64,000 bases of DNA from Collimonas arenae (GTDB taxonomy: Bacteria > Pseudomonadota > Gammaproteobacteria > Burkholderiales > Burkholderiaceae_D), in contig NZ_CP009962.1 in the NCBI RefSeq assembly GCF_000786695.1, positions 2,790,001 through 2,854,000 of the forward strand. Reading direction: 5' to 3'. The notes below the pieces were generated by a model, which saw only the letters and a list, made by a program, of their open reading frames with translations, was not told the origin of the DNA and searched no databases. Shown one piece after another: positions 26,697-34,835 of this stretch. Both the position numbers and the translations under genes were made by a program. Every line of letters starts with the position of its first letter. Position 1 is the first letter of the stretch.

Positions 26697-29582
26697 ATGC
26701 GTCGGCTAGAATACGAATTCCAGGTGACTAACCCAGCCATACCATGCCGAACCGAGATGCACCGTGAATCCAGACTACATACAGAGTGGCGCGCCGCCTT
26801 CGGCCCGTTCACGCTGTCGCCATCCGAACGCCTATTAGAGCGGGATGGCGTGCCGGTCCGGCTCGGAGGACGTGCGCTCGATATATTGGTCGTACTGGTG
26901 GAATCCGCCGGCGAGACAATCGGCAAGAAGGAACTCATCGCGCGCGTGTGGCCGGGCATGGTGGTCGAGGAGGGCAGCCTCCGGTTTCACATGGTCGCCG
27001 TACGCAAGGCCCTCGGGGACGTGGGAGGCGGCACCCGCTACATCGTCAATACGGCCAACAAGGGTTATACCTTCATTGGTCGCGTTGAGCGCCAGGAGCT
27101 GGCGGCTCAGATCAGGCCGGCGTCACCAAATATTGTAAAACCTTTGCCGGCGCTGGCGACCGCCATCCTCGGACGCGACGAGGAGGTGCGTGCGCTCGTC
27201 GGCAATCTGCTGCAGCGCCGGTTTGTGTCGGTTGTCGGCGCCGGCGGCATCGGCAAGACAACCGTGGCAATCGCCGCGACCCAGATGGCGGCCATGCACT
27301 TTGACGGCGATGTGCATTTCGTCGATCTCTCCGCCACTTCCGGGGCTGGACTGATACGTGCGACCGTGGCTAGCGCTGTCGGACTGCAGAACCGCTTAGA
27401 CGATTTATCCGCCCTGGAAGCACACTTGTCGGACCGGAAGTCGCTCATCATTCTGGACTGCTGCGAGCACGTTATCGGCGAAGCTGCGGAGCTTGCCGAA
27501 GTGGTGGTGCGCGGCTGCCCTCAAGTTCACGTTCTCGCGACCAGCCGCGAGCCGCTTCTCGCTCACGGGGAGTTTGTCTATCGCCTGCAACCACTGCGGT
27601 TCCCGCCGGATGGCGAAGGAACGACCGCCGCATCAGCGCTGGCATATCCTGCGGTCAAACTGTTCGTAGAGCGCGCGGCCGCAAACGGTTCCGGATTTGA
27701 GCTGAAGGATAGCGATGCCCCTCTGGCGTCGCAACTCTGCCGCGAACTGGAAGGCATTGCATTGGCTATCGAGCTGGCGGCTGGGCGAATAGAAGCCCTG
27801 GGCTTGAAGGCCATCACCTCGCATTTCGATGCAAGCATCAGGTTGATGTGGCATGGAAGGCGCACCGCCGTTCCGCGTCACCAAACGCTCAACGCGACGC
27901 TCGACTGGAGCTTTAATCTGCTGAATGACGACGAAAAGCAGCTACTTCGCCGACTCTCGGTATTCGCTGGCACCTTTTCTCTCGACGCAGCTATCGCGGT
28001 GTGTTGTTCTGACTGCGACAGGACTGTTGGCATTGAGCTGATTGCCAGCCTGGTGTCAAAATCATTGGTTACCGTCGATGCGGGCGGCCCTGCGCTTCGC
28101 TACAGCATGCTGGACACAACCAAGTCATACAGCAGGAAAAAACTGTCTGATTTAGAGGAAGAGGCAGACGTATGCCAGCGATTTGCCATGTACTTCGATG
28201 CCTGGGCGCAGCAATGGTTGACGCAAAACCTGGAACGAGAGGCGCTCAATGTTATGCGAACGGAATTGCCCAACTTGCGCGCGGCGTTAGAGTTGCATTT
28301 TCGAGACGGCGGCCGGACGGCGGGGGCGGTCAGGCTCGCAGCTGCACTTTGTCCACTGCTGCTGCAACTGTCTCAGGTTAACGAGTGTGCACGCTGGGCG
28401 CGAGCTGCCCTGTTGCAGCTCCCCCCATCGTTGTTGGGCTCGCACGTTGAAGTACAACTTCAAGGTGCGCTTGGCCAATCATTGATTTATTCGACCGGGA
28501 ACAGAGGTGGCGATGCTGCCAGGGCGTTTACCCGCGCTCTGGAGGTGGCCGAACACCTGGGCGATGTGCGCAGCACTCTCCACTTGTTAAACGGTTATGT
28601 GGTTCTGCTGCATCGAGAAGGGAAATATACCGATGCACTGGCGACAGCCAGAAAGGCCGAATCTCTCCTGCCCGGACTCGATGATCCGGAGTTGCAGGCC
28701 ACCGTCAACTCGCTTCTGGGCATGGCGCTTCAACTTGTTGGCAAGCTCAACGAAGCACATCGGCACTGGGAAGATTGCATTTCTTACGGAGCGGGCGCCT
28801 CTTCCTTTTCCACTTCAACGCTTGGTTTCGACTTCCACATCCTGGCGTTGTGCGGATTGGCGCGCGGCCTGTGGCTCACCGGCCACTATTCAAAAGCCAG
28901 GGCCATCGCCGGCGAGACCATGGAGAAGGCACGCGACTCCGGGCATGCGGTCACGTATTGCATTGCGCTTATCTGGGCAGGTTCGGTGTTCGTTTGGGGC
29001 CGTGATGTCAACCGATTGCACGATATCGTCGAAGAAGTGGAGCGTGTGGCTAAATGCCATTCCCTTATCCCGTACCTCAATGTCGTTAGCATCACGCGTG
29101 GCCAGATTCTGATTGCCAGGGGACGCGTCAACGAAGGTATTGAACGCATCAAAAGCGCGGTCGAAGTGCTTCACGATTGCCGGTATGAGTTAGTGACCTC
29201 TCTTTCCCTGGTCATAGTGGCAAGGGGGCTTTCCGCCATGTCGCTGCATGCCGCGGCCCTTGGGATGTGCGATGAGGTGGAGCAGCTCATCCGTACCGAG
29301 GGAGATTTCCTGCGCATGCCCGAACTGTTTGCGGCACGTGGACATTGTCTCGCGGCGGCAGGTCGTCCCGATGAAGCTGAAAAAAGTTATCTCGAAGCTA
29401 TCGGACTGGCTCGCTCTCAGGGCGCTAAATCGGGCGAGGTCAGGGCGGCGGTCTCCCTTGCCCAGCATTTAATCGGCGTCGACCGTACCGAGGACGCACA
29501 TCGCATACTTCAGCCATACCTGATTGACGCAGGTGATGAGGTATCACAAGACCTGGTGTTGGCGCGCAGCCTTCTGGTGTAA
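26697..29582 (+). CDS. Large signal-transducing regulator: winged helix + NB-ARC-type ATPase + helical repeats
   Basis: About 961 residues from ATG 26697; an in-frame ATG at 26757 is equally compatible with the domain start, and TTG 26682 is upstream. The N-terminal OmpR/CadC-type winged helix (FGPFTLSPSERLLERDGVPV, then GSLRFHMVAVRKALGD and TANKGYTFIG) is followed by an ATPase with Walker A GAGGIGKTT, Walker B-like SLIILDCCEH and sensor VLATSREPLL, then an NB-ARC/winged-helix part (LNATLDWSFNLLNDDEKQLL) and TPR-like helices to the C-terminus. This is the common proteobacterial 'winged helix plus predicted ATPase' regulator. It probably senses a ligand through the TPR part. Its target genes are not evident. 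Confidence 0.9.
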   Translation: MRRLEYEFQVTNPAIPCRTEMHRESRLHTEWRAAFGPFTLSPSERLLERDGVPVRLGGRALDILVVLVESAGETIGKKELIARVWPGMVVEEGSLRFHMVAVRKALGDVGGGTRYIVNTANKGYTFIGRVERQELAAQIRPASPNIVKPLPALATAILGRDEEVRALVGNLLQRRFVSVVGAGGIGKTTVAIAATQMAAMHFDGDVHFVDLSATSGAGLIRATVASAVGLQNRLDDLSALEAHLSDRKSLIILDCCEHVIGEAAELAEVVVRGCPQVHVLATSREPLLAHGEFVYRLQPLRFPPDGEGTTAASALAYPAVKLFVERAAANGSGFELKDSDAPLASQLCRELEGIALAIELAAGRIEALGLKAITSHFDASIRLMWHGRRTAVPRHQTLNATLDWSFNLLNDDEKQLLRRLSVFAGTFSLDAAIAVCCSDCDRTVGIELIASLVSKSLVTVDAGGPALRYSMLDTTKSYSRKKLSDLEEEADVCQRFAMYFDAWAQQWLTQNLEREALNVMRTELPNLRAALELHFRDGGRTAGAVRLAAALCPLLLQLSQVNECARWARAALLQLPPSLLGSHVEVQLQGALGQSLIYSTGNRGGDAARAFTRALEVAEHLGDVRSTLHLLNGYVVLLHREGKYTDALATARKAESLLPGLDDPELQATVNSLLGMALQLVGKLNEAHRHWEDCISYGAGASSFSTSTLGFDFHILALCGLARGLWLTGHYSKARAIAGETMEKARDSGHAVTYCIALIWAGSVFVWGRDVNRLHDIVEEVERVAKCHSLIPYLNVVSITRGQILIARGRVNEGIERIKSAVEVLHDCRYELVTSLSLVIVARGLSAMSLHAAALGMCDEVEQLIRTEGDFLRMPELFAARGHCLAAAGRPDEAEKSYLEAIGLARSQGAKSGEVRAAVSLAQHLIGVDRTEDAHRILQPYLIDAGDEVSQDLVLARSLLV

Positions 29583-29787
29583 GTCCTTCTTGGTCAGAGC
29601 TCGGCGATGACCTCCATTGTCGAATTGCATCTATGGCATGGAAAGCATGTTTGTTGTCTGAGGTTCTTGGCGCTCACCATTTTCTGTAACTCGCAAAAGC
29701 AAACAATGCATAACTCGACTTCTCGCCGTCGCTTGGTAAAGATGGAGATATAACCATCTGCCATGAATAACCGAGAAGGGGAGCGAA

Positions 29788-30489
29788 ATGCATGAGCGGG
29801 ACAAAACACGGATTGCCGTACTGGTTTGCCTCGCAGCGCCGCTACTTCAGGCTGGAGTAAATGCGACGCTAGCGGAAGAGCCGGATATCGAGCTTGTTAA
29901 CGCAGAACTTATCTCGGTGCACCGAAAAATCGATGTTGTCATAGCCGATAGTTTTACCGCGACGAAACTTGCCGAGGGGCGAAGAGACTTTTCTCCTGGT
30001 CATGGCCTTGAGTCCGCCAGGATCCTGGTCATCACGTCACAGGTACGCGAGCACGCTATTCTGATGGCGCTGGAACACGGCATCCACGGTTTTCTGCTGA
30101 CCACATCCCCGGTTCACGACCTCCTGGCGAGCATTAGCGCACTAGCGTGCGGCGGCAACTACATGTGCGCTCCCGTCCTGCGACAGTTGGCGCAAGTGGC
30201 CGAGCGCGATATGTTAACGGGCAGAGAAGGTGAGGTGCTACAGCTACTCGCCAAAGGACAGAGCAACAAATCCATCGCCCGTGGCCTGGATATCGCCGTT
30301 GGCACCGTAAAAACCCATGTTCAGTCAATCATGTCCAAGCTGGACGCAGGCTGTCGGACCGAGGCTGTGAGCGTTGCGATAGAGCGCGGACTGGTCGAGC
30401 TGCCCGAATCCTTACTGCGACATATAAAGCCGCATGCCTTTGCTGCGGCTTGGCAGGCTTCTGCTCAGCCCGAACTGGTTCAGGCCTGA
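29788..30489 (+). CDS. LuxR-type regulator with a degenerate receiver domain
   Basis: 233 residues from ATG 29788 after GAAGGGGAG. The C-terminal LuxR HTH is standard (MLTGREGEVLQLLAKGQSNK, then VGTVKTHVQSIMSKL). The N-terminal half resembles a receiver but lacks the acidic pair normally at the first strand (it reads IAVLVCLAAPLLQAG), although an Asp is in place at VVIADSF and the region after it does not follow the usual MP pattern. It may be phosphorylation-independent, as in other atypical receivers. It follows the ATPase regulator by 205 bases on the same strand. Targets unknown. Confidence 0.82.
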   Translation: MHERDKTRIAVLVCLAAPLLQAGVNATLAEEPDIELVNAELISVHRKIDVVIADSFTATKLAEGRRDFSPGHGLESARILVITSQVREHAILMALEHGIHGFLLTTSPVHDLLASISALACGGNYMCAPVLRQLAQVAERDMLTGREGEVLQLLAKGQSNKSIARGLDIAVGTVKTHVQSIMSKLDAGCRTEAVSVAIERGLVELPESLLRHIKPHAFAAAWQASAQPELVQA

Positions 30490-30501
30490 TCATTCTTTAG
30501 A

Positions 30502-31071
30502 TCAGCATCCTTGCCGGTATTGTTGTGTTCTTGCTGCCGAGCGCTGTATTCGCAGTTCTTGCATCTGATATGCATCCATGCGGTTTCGCGTCGCTTCGTC
30601 GATACTATTTATCTGGCTTGAAAGTGCGGCGCAGGTAAAGTAGTTTCTTTGGGGGGCTGTCGAAGTGCTGCTTACCACGCTGGGTCCACTTTCGTACTTT
30701 CTGGCCTCTATCCGCCGGTCGGCTGCGGCAACCTGTTCTGCGGTTGGCGAGACAACGCCATGCGTATCATGCAGGTCCACAAATTGTGTTTTTGAGTTTG
30801 TCCCGCATGGTTGGTTGCTATAGGTGGCTTTGCCGTTTTCAACGCATTTCACTATTCCACTTGACAAAGCCGGATGTGCTTCCATGGTCTCTGTTCCGCT
30901 AGCGTCGGGCTTGAAATGCTCGACAGTTAGGTTCTCGCTTTTTCCAGCCATTTTTGCTGCGCCGACTTTTGGCGATATGTCTGAAACTGATCTCGACATG
31001 ACATAGATACCTGTTCCCACAATTCCAGTTGCCAGCAGCAGTGAGATGGTCATTGATAGCGGATTTTTCAT
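30502..31071 (-). CDS. Membrane-anchored DUF4124-like protein
   Basis: 189 residues from ATG 31071, which follows AGGGG with good spacing; the longer open frame to 31227 reads into unlikely sequence. A single N-terminal hydrophobic helix (SMTISLLLATGIVGTGIYVM) anchors it. The central motif IVKCVENGKATYSNQPCG is the DUF4124 signature (short domain with two cysteines), and a helical C-terminal part has two more cysteines (FTCAAL and RQGC at the end). Function of the family is unknown. The gene is convergent with the LuxR-type gene, with 12 bases between stops. Confidence 0.78.
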   Translation of the reverse strand: MKNPLSMTISLLLATGIVGTGIYVMSRSVSDISPKVGAAKMAGKSENLTVEHFKPDASGTETMEAHPALSSGIVKCVENGKATYSNQPCGTNSKTQFVDLHDTHGVVSPTAEQVAAADRRIEARKYESGPSVVSSTSTAPQRNYFTCAALSSQINSIDEATRNRMDAYQMQELRIQRSAARTQQYRQGC

Positions 31072-31355
31072 GTTGCCCCTTGTTGTGATAGCCATAGTAC
31101 AACAAGGTTGTTGACCGACGTGCAATAGGGTTATGCCAGTTTTAGCTTTCTGGGTCATTCGTGCTTCGTTTTCCAGAACGCGGCCAAGACATACAGTCCC
31201 TAACATCATGTATATTTTTAAAAACAATGAATTACATCATAAAAGTGATGTAATACTTTAATACAATGCAGTAGTAGGGGGCAACCACCTGGAGCAAAGA
31301 AATGAGTAACTTGGCTGGTTGATAGCTTGCCCCCATTTATCACGGCTCTCGAATA

Positions 31356-32270
31356 CTATTTTTTGGGATTGAGAAAGCCGCGAATTGCTGTGACGGTCAC
31401 AAGCGGCTGCTCCTCCATGAGCCAGTGCCCCGAATCCTGCACAACAAGCTCGGTCACGTTCACCGCAGCGTTACGCATAACGACGGCTTCGTTCGCGCCA
31501 AACGATTTCGCACCGCCGATTGCAAGCACCGGCATAGGCAGCTTGGTTGTCATCGATATCTTGTTGTCTTCGGCATCCTTGGGAATTGAGAGGAATTGTG
31601 CAAATGCAGAGTGCATGGCGCCGGGCAGGGCATAGAACGCCGTGTAGTGGACTCGCGTTGCCTCGTTGATTTTGGAGGGATCACCTGCGAACTCATTCCA
31701 GAATCGGTCGAGGTAGATACGTTCACGGCCAGCCACCAGCCTTTCCGCATCAGGGCCGCCGAACGAAAAATGCCAGAGTGCAGGGCTGCGTACGATCTGA
31801 TCCCAGGGTGCAATGCCCGGAACCGGCGCATCCATGACGACCAACCGGTCTGTCTTGTCCGGATAGCGGGCGGCGTAGGCATAGGCAACCATCGTGCCGA
31901 TGTCATGTCCGACGACCGCGGAATGATCAACGCCGAGTGTGGCAAGGACGACCCGGATATCTGCGGCCTGCGTCTTTTTGTCGTAACCGTCGGCAGGATG
32001 CGATGACAGCCCCATGCCGCGCAGGTCCGGCACGATAACCGTGTGGTCGCGAACTAGCTCAGTTGCCAGGGGAGCCCACATGTCGCCGGTATCTCCAAAG
32101 CCATGGATCAACACTACGGCCGGACCGTGTCCTCCAACGCGAACGTGAAGTGTGGCGCCGTCGGTCTGGATTTCCTGCGTACGAAATGCCGGTGGAAACG
32201 GCTGGACCTGCGCCGCGGCTGGCTGTGCCAGTGCGATTACACCAATGACGCCAGCTAGGAATTTGAGCAT
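31356..32270 (-). CDS. Exported alpha/beta hydrolase, epoxide hydrolase/haloalkane dehalogenase type
   Basis: 304 residues with a signal peptide (MLKFLAGVIGVIALAQPAAA). The oxyanion motif is VVLIHGFGDTGDMW, and the nucleophile is Asp in VVGHDIGTMVAYAYA, which places it with epoxide hydrolases and dehalogenases rather than esterases. FSFGGPDAERLVAGRERIYL matches the epoxide-hydrolase cap, and the catalytic His is in VQDSGHWLMEEQP. The ATG at 32270 follows a GGAG-type ribosome site. It is of normal length and looks intact; the true substrate is unknown. Confidence 0.9.
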   Translation of the reverse strand: MLKFLAGVIGVIALAQPAAAQVQPFPPAFRTQEIQTDGATLHVRVGGHGPAVVLIHGFGDTGDMWAPLATELVRDHTVIVPDLRGMGLSSHPADGYDKKTQAADIRVVLATLGVDHSAVVGHDIGTMVAYAYAARYPDKTDRLVVMDAPVPGIAPWDQIVRSPALWHFSFGGPDAERLVAGRERIYLDRFWNEFAGDPSKINEATRVHYTAFYALPGAMHSAFAQFLSIPKDAEDNKISMTTKLPMPVLAIGGAKSFGANEAVVMRNAAVNVTELVVQDSGHWLMEEQPLVTVTAIRGFLNPKK

Positions 32271-32367
32271 TTTATCTCCTTGGGTTGTGACTGCAAAAAT
32301 GCGGTTTTCGCTACCTTGAAGCTTTTGTGATCAGCCTGTTGACGCTGGTGCTCATTTCAAGTGACGC

Positions 32368-33063
32368 TCACAGCAAAAAGTAATCGCGCCCCTCGACCTG
32401 TCCCCGGCGCAACGGGTTGCGCGTGCAATAAGGCGCATAGGCCGCATCGACGAAGCGGTACATCAGGTGTTCATCACGTCCCCTGGGAATGCCCAGGCGC
32501 GTGGTTTGAATGATATGGTCCGGCACCGGGCCTGTGTCTTCCACCAGCAGTACTGCGTGATCGAAGCGTTTGGCGTCCCATACAGGCACCTTCAGACCCA
32601 GTGCCTTGCATAGCAAAGTTTGCCCGGCGCACAGCTTGTGCGAAGGGCGTGGACGGCCTTGAGCGTCAGGGTTGTTCAATTGCATCTGCGCCAGGCTCGC
32701 CGACCCGCTCAACTCATCAGTCCACGTATGTGCGGATTTGATCAGTACTGCGTTGCCTGCGCCCTGGGCACTGAAGTTAAGGGAATCTCCACCTCGGGCG
32801 TAATACATATAGATGTAGCCGCCATCCAGAAACAAAGCCTTACGCTTTTCCGTGTATCCGAGCGACGCGTGGCTGCCTTTTTCGTCGCGATAATAGGCTT
32901 CGGTTTCTATGATGCGGGCGCTGAGCCACAATTCGCCGACCCGGTGGCGGATGACTTTGCCGAGTAGATCCCTGGCCAGCACTTGAGCGTCGCGATCAAA
33001 AAAAGCGTCGGGCAGCGCCTTTGGCAGCGTGGAGGTGAGGGCGCGAACAGCGGGCTTGGGCAT
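32368..33063 (-). CDS. 3-methyladenine DNA glycosylase (AAG/MPG family)
   Basis: 231 residues. It removes alkylated purines from DNA at the start of base-excision repair. The family signatures are visible: ARDLLGKVIRHRVG, the catalytic Glu in IIETEAYY, DEKGSHASLGYTEKRKALFL, GGYIYMYYARGGDSLNFSAQ (intercalating Tyr region), GAGNAVLIKSA and GRPRPSHKLCAGQTLLCKAL (the GPGKL-type loop, slightly altered). It ends VEGRDYFLL. It lies on the same strand downstream of the P450 but separated by about 210 bases. Housekeeping repair gene, no evident link to the RiPP locus. Confidence 0.95.
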   Translation of the reverse strand: MPKPAVRALTSTLPKALPDAFFDRDAQVLARDLLGKVIRHRVGELWLSARIIETEAYYRDEKGSHASLGYTEKRKALFLDGGYIYMYYARGGDSLNFSAQGAGNAVLIKSAHTWTDELSGSASLAQMQLNNPDAQGRPRPSHKLCAGQTLLCKALGLKVPVWDAKRFDHAVLLVEDTGPVPDHIIQTTRLGIPRGRDEHLMYRFVDAAYAPYCTRNPLRRGQVEGRDYFLL

Positions 33064-33272
33064 GATGAACGGCTTCTATCAGGGCTGGTTGAATGCTGAT
33101 AGTAACAATTTGCAGATCAATCCTGCTTGATTCTCGGTAAAGAGATCATGAAAAGCCTCGGCCGTTTGAAGTCAGTCAAAACGCGGGGTAATCGCGGGGT
33201 AATTTAAGATGCAAATTATCCAGCGAAGTGAGTCAGCTTTCAGTTCAAATCAACAGTTCGTCGGCGCGAACA

Positions 33273-34301
33273 TCACCTACGGCTGATCTTGACTTCCGAG
33301 ACGCCGAGAAGCCCGGCGAGAGGTACTGTAGCGACAGTCTGCCGCGGGCTGACGGCAAAGCCGTCGTTGCGCAGGATATTGAGCAGCATCTCCGCCAGGG
33401 GAATCACCATGTTCTGACCCCAGCACCTTTCGGATACATGGCCGAACGGTAAAAAGCCAGGATGGTCGTCGGGGTTGAGGCTGTTCCAGCGCTCTGGGCG
33501 GAACGCTTCAGGGTCGTCCCAGAGGGCCGTGTCGCGGTGACTGACCAGTGGCAAGATCAAGACATCGTCGTCCGGGCCAATCCGAGAATCGAGGGCGCAG
33601 TACTCGGGGGAGGCGTTGCGCAGGATGTTCCAGGATGGCGGCAACAGTCGCAAGGCCTCATACAGGATGTTCCGGTTCGACATGGCGTCGTCGAAGGGCG
33701 CGCCTAGCCAGAGTGCGTTGGCGACTAGCGTCGAGATCGTGAAACATACCGGAGCCGCAGTGCGTCGATAGAGGCCCATGGCATAACGCCGATCGGCATA
33801 GGTCGACGCGCTGGCGGTCAAAGTTGCGAGGGCGGATGCTCCGGGCTGCAGCTTGAAAGAAGTCAGCGCACCGGTGGCGATGACCGCCCAGGTCAGTTTG
33901 GGCGTCAATTCAAGTATGCGATCCATCAAGAAACGCAAGCGGTAAGGGTCGCCGCCGAGGATCAAATCACGTAGAAAGACGTGGCCGACGTGCGGCCATT
34001 CGCCGGAGAGATCGATCTTTTCAGGTTGCTGCTTTTTCATCGCCGTCCGCACGTCGCGACCGATGGCTTGCATCGATTTCAAGGCATAGTCGCGCGGGAT
34101 AGAGCGGCCGTGGAGAGGTTTGAAAGTCGGCCGCTCGAATTCGGTCGCGGCCCTGGCGCTAAGGATCTGATCGATCAGCGCTGGAGCGGCGACGCCTACC
34201 GTATTGGCATCCAGCCGGAGAAGGTCGATGCCGCGATGATCGTTCAACAGAGCCTGGAGTCTGGGAGCAAAGACGGTGGTGCGAGTGCCTGTGGTGAGCA
34301 T
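33273..34301 (-). CDS. Cytochrome P450, candidate atropopeptide-forming enzyme
   Basis: 342 residues from ATG 34301, shorter than most bacterial P450s (about 400). The K-helix ExxR is Glu215-Arg218 (YEALRL), the PERF-like motif is FRPERW, and the heme loop is FLPFGHVSERCWG with ligand Cys293. The I-helix acid-alcohol pair (usually GxE/D-T-T) appears replaced by APVCFT, and the span from there to ExxR is short, so it is an unusual P450. A stop (TAG, 34317-34319) in this frame just upstream, and N-terminal P450-like sequence in another frame (34302-34380), point to a frameshift or a short form. The 26-codon precursor ending AWYIWY lies just upstream on the same strand, so oxidative cross-linking of that peptide is the inferred role. 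Confidence 0.85.
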   Translation of the reverse strand: MLTTGTRTTVFAPRLQALLNDHRGIDLLRLDANTVGVAAPALIDQILSARAATEFERPTFKPLHGRSIPRDYALKSMQAIGRDVRTAMKKQQPEKIDLSGEWPHVGHVFLRDLILGGDPYRLRFLMDRILELTPKLTWAVIATGALTSFKLQPGASALATLTASASTYADRRYAMGLYRRTAAPVCFTISTLVANALWLGAPFDDAMSNRNILYEALRLLPPSWNILRNASPEYCALDSRIGPDDDVLILPLVSHRDTALWDDPEAFRPERWNSLNPDDHPGFLPFGHVSERCWGQNMVIPLAEMLLNILRNDGFAVSPRQTVATVPLAGLLGVSEVKISRR

Positions 34302-34380
34302 ATCTGTCGATAATCTCTAAAATAGGGAGTCCCGCGACCGTCGGACCGATAGAAGCTGCAGCGGACGCGGGGTAAGTCAT
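34302..34380 (-). other. Out-of-frame N-terminal segment of the P450 (candidate frameshift)
   Basis: ATG 34380, with AGG about nine bases upstream, begins MTYPASAAASIGPTVAGLPI followed by LEIIDRY, which looks like the proline-rich N-terminus of a P450 (GLPxL motif). Beyond about 34300 this frame turns into Arg/His/Ser-rich nonsense, while the frame one base away continues as good P450 sequence. A single extra base (or two missing) near 34300 would explain it. The alternatives are a sequencing error, a recent inactivating mutation, or real initiation at 34301. Confidence 0.55.
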
Positions 34381-34415
34381 CGCCGTAACCTGTTATTCAG
34401 ATACGGCTCAGCGGC

Positions 34416-34496
34416 TCAATACCAGATATACCAAGCATAGTCCTTCAGGCTTTTTTCCCGTGCAAACTTGTTCTTGATGCTCATAAGAATCTTCAT
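34416..34496 (-). CDS. Atropopeptide-type RiPP precursor peptide ending in AWYIWY
   Basis: A 26-codon gene: ATG at 34494-34496, TGA at 34416-34418, with AAGG eight bases before the start. The basic leader reads MKILMSIKNKFAREKSLKDY (residues 1-20) and residues 21-26 are AWYIWY, ending exactly at the stop. AWYIWY is the sequence of tryptorubin A, a hexapeptide cross-linked between aromatic side chains by a P450 and the founder of the atropopeptides. The gene lies 35 bases before the P450 N-terminal start (34380) on the same strand, the minimal two-gene layout of that class. Maturation would cross-link the aromatics and remove the leader; no dedicated protease or exporter is adjacent. The match of six residues including both Trp and both Tyr is very unlikely by chance. 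Confidence 0.88.
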   Translation of the reverse strand: MKILMSIKNKFAREKSLKDYAWYIWY

Positions 34497-34542
34497 TGCT
34501 GTGACCTTTCAATGTGAATAGTGCCTGTGTCAATTAAAGAAA

Positions 34543-34576
34543 AAAGAATACATGTCAACATCGATATGTATTCTTT
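34543..34576 (-). repeat. Perfect 11-bp inverted repeat upstream of the precursor
   Basis: AAAGAATACAT (34543-34553) and ATGTATTCTTT (34566-34576) are perfectly complementary with a 12-base loop. Read on the minus strand the stem runs into TTTTTTCTTT, so it could be an attenuator or terminator about 50 bases before the precursor start, or an operator. Confidence 0.7.
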
Positions 34577-34716
34577 AGTTAATGTATCACAGAAGAAACA
34601 TTACTCAATGGAAATAATTTAAATGCAACAACATCTGCTCTAGCGCAGTTCCAAATGAACTGCAACAATGTAGCTACAAGAAGAGACAATTCTGGAGGGG
34701 ACAAAAAAACGAATTA

Positions 34717-34742
34717 GCGTTACGTTACATGTAACGTAGCGC
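34717..34742. promoter_or_regulatory. 26-bp near-perfect palindrome (operator candidate)
   Basis: The central TACGTTACATGTAACGTA (34721-34738) is a perfect 18-bp palindrome, extended to GCG...CGC with one mismatched pair. It lies about midway between the precursor and the HilA-like regulator. Symmetry without a loop favours a dimeric-protein binding site over an RNA hairpin. Confidence 0.6.
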
Positions 34743-34749
34743 CCATCAA

Positions 34750-34835
34750 AAGTACCGACGATTGCGGGTACTTCAGTAGCCTATTCGTTATTTGTTAGCT
34801 GCTCGGTCATAGAGGTATTGAATGCGAAATACCTC
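34750..34835 (+). repeat. Two consecutive stem-loops in the regulator leader
   Basis: AAGTACC (34750-34756) pairs with GGTACTT (34767-34773), and GAGGTATT (34812-34819) pairs with AATACCTC (34828-34835). Both would form in an RNA leading to the gene at 34978 and may influence its expression. Confidence 0.5.

Noticed and set aside
26081..26959. 292-codon antisense ORF across the NTF2-like gene and the start of the large regulator
   Set aside because: The plus-strand genes have clear domain motifs; this frame has none.
31277..31336. Inverted GGGGGCAA/TTGCCCCC pair enclosing a seven-codon ORF, considered as a riboswitch or attenuator
   Set aside because: The stem is only eight bases with a 40-base loop and no downstream gene on the same strand; the nearest genes are antisense.
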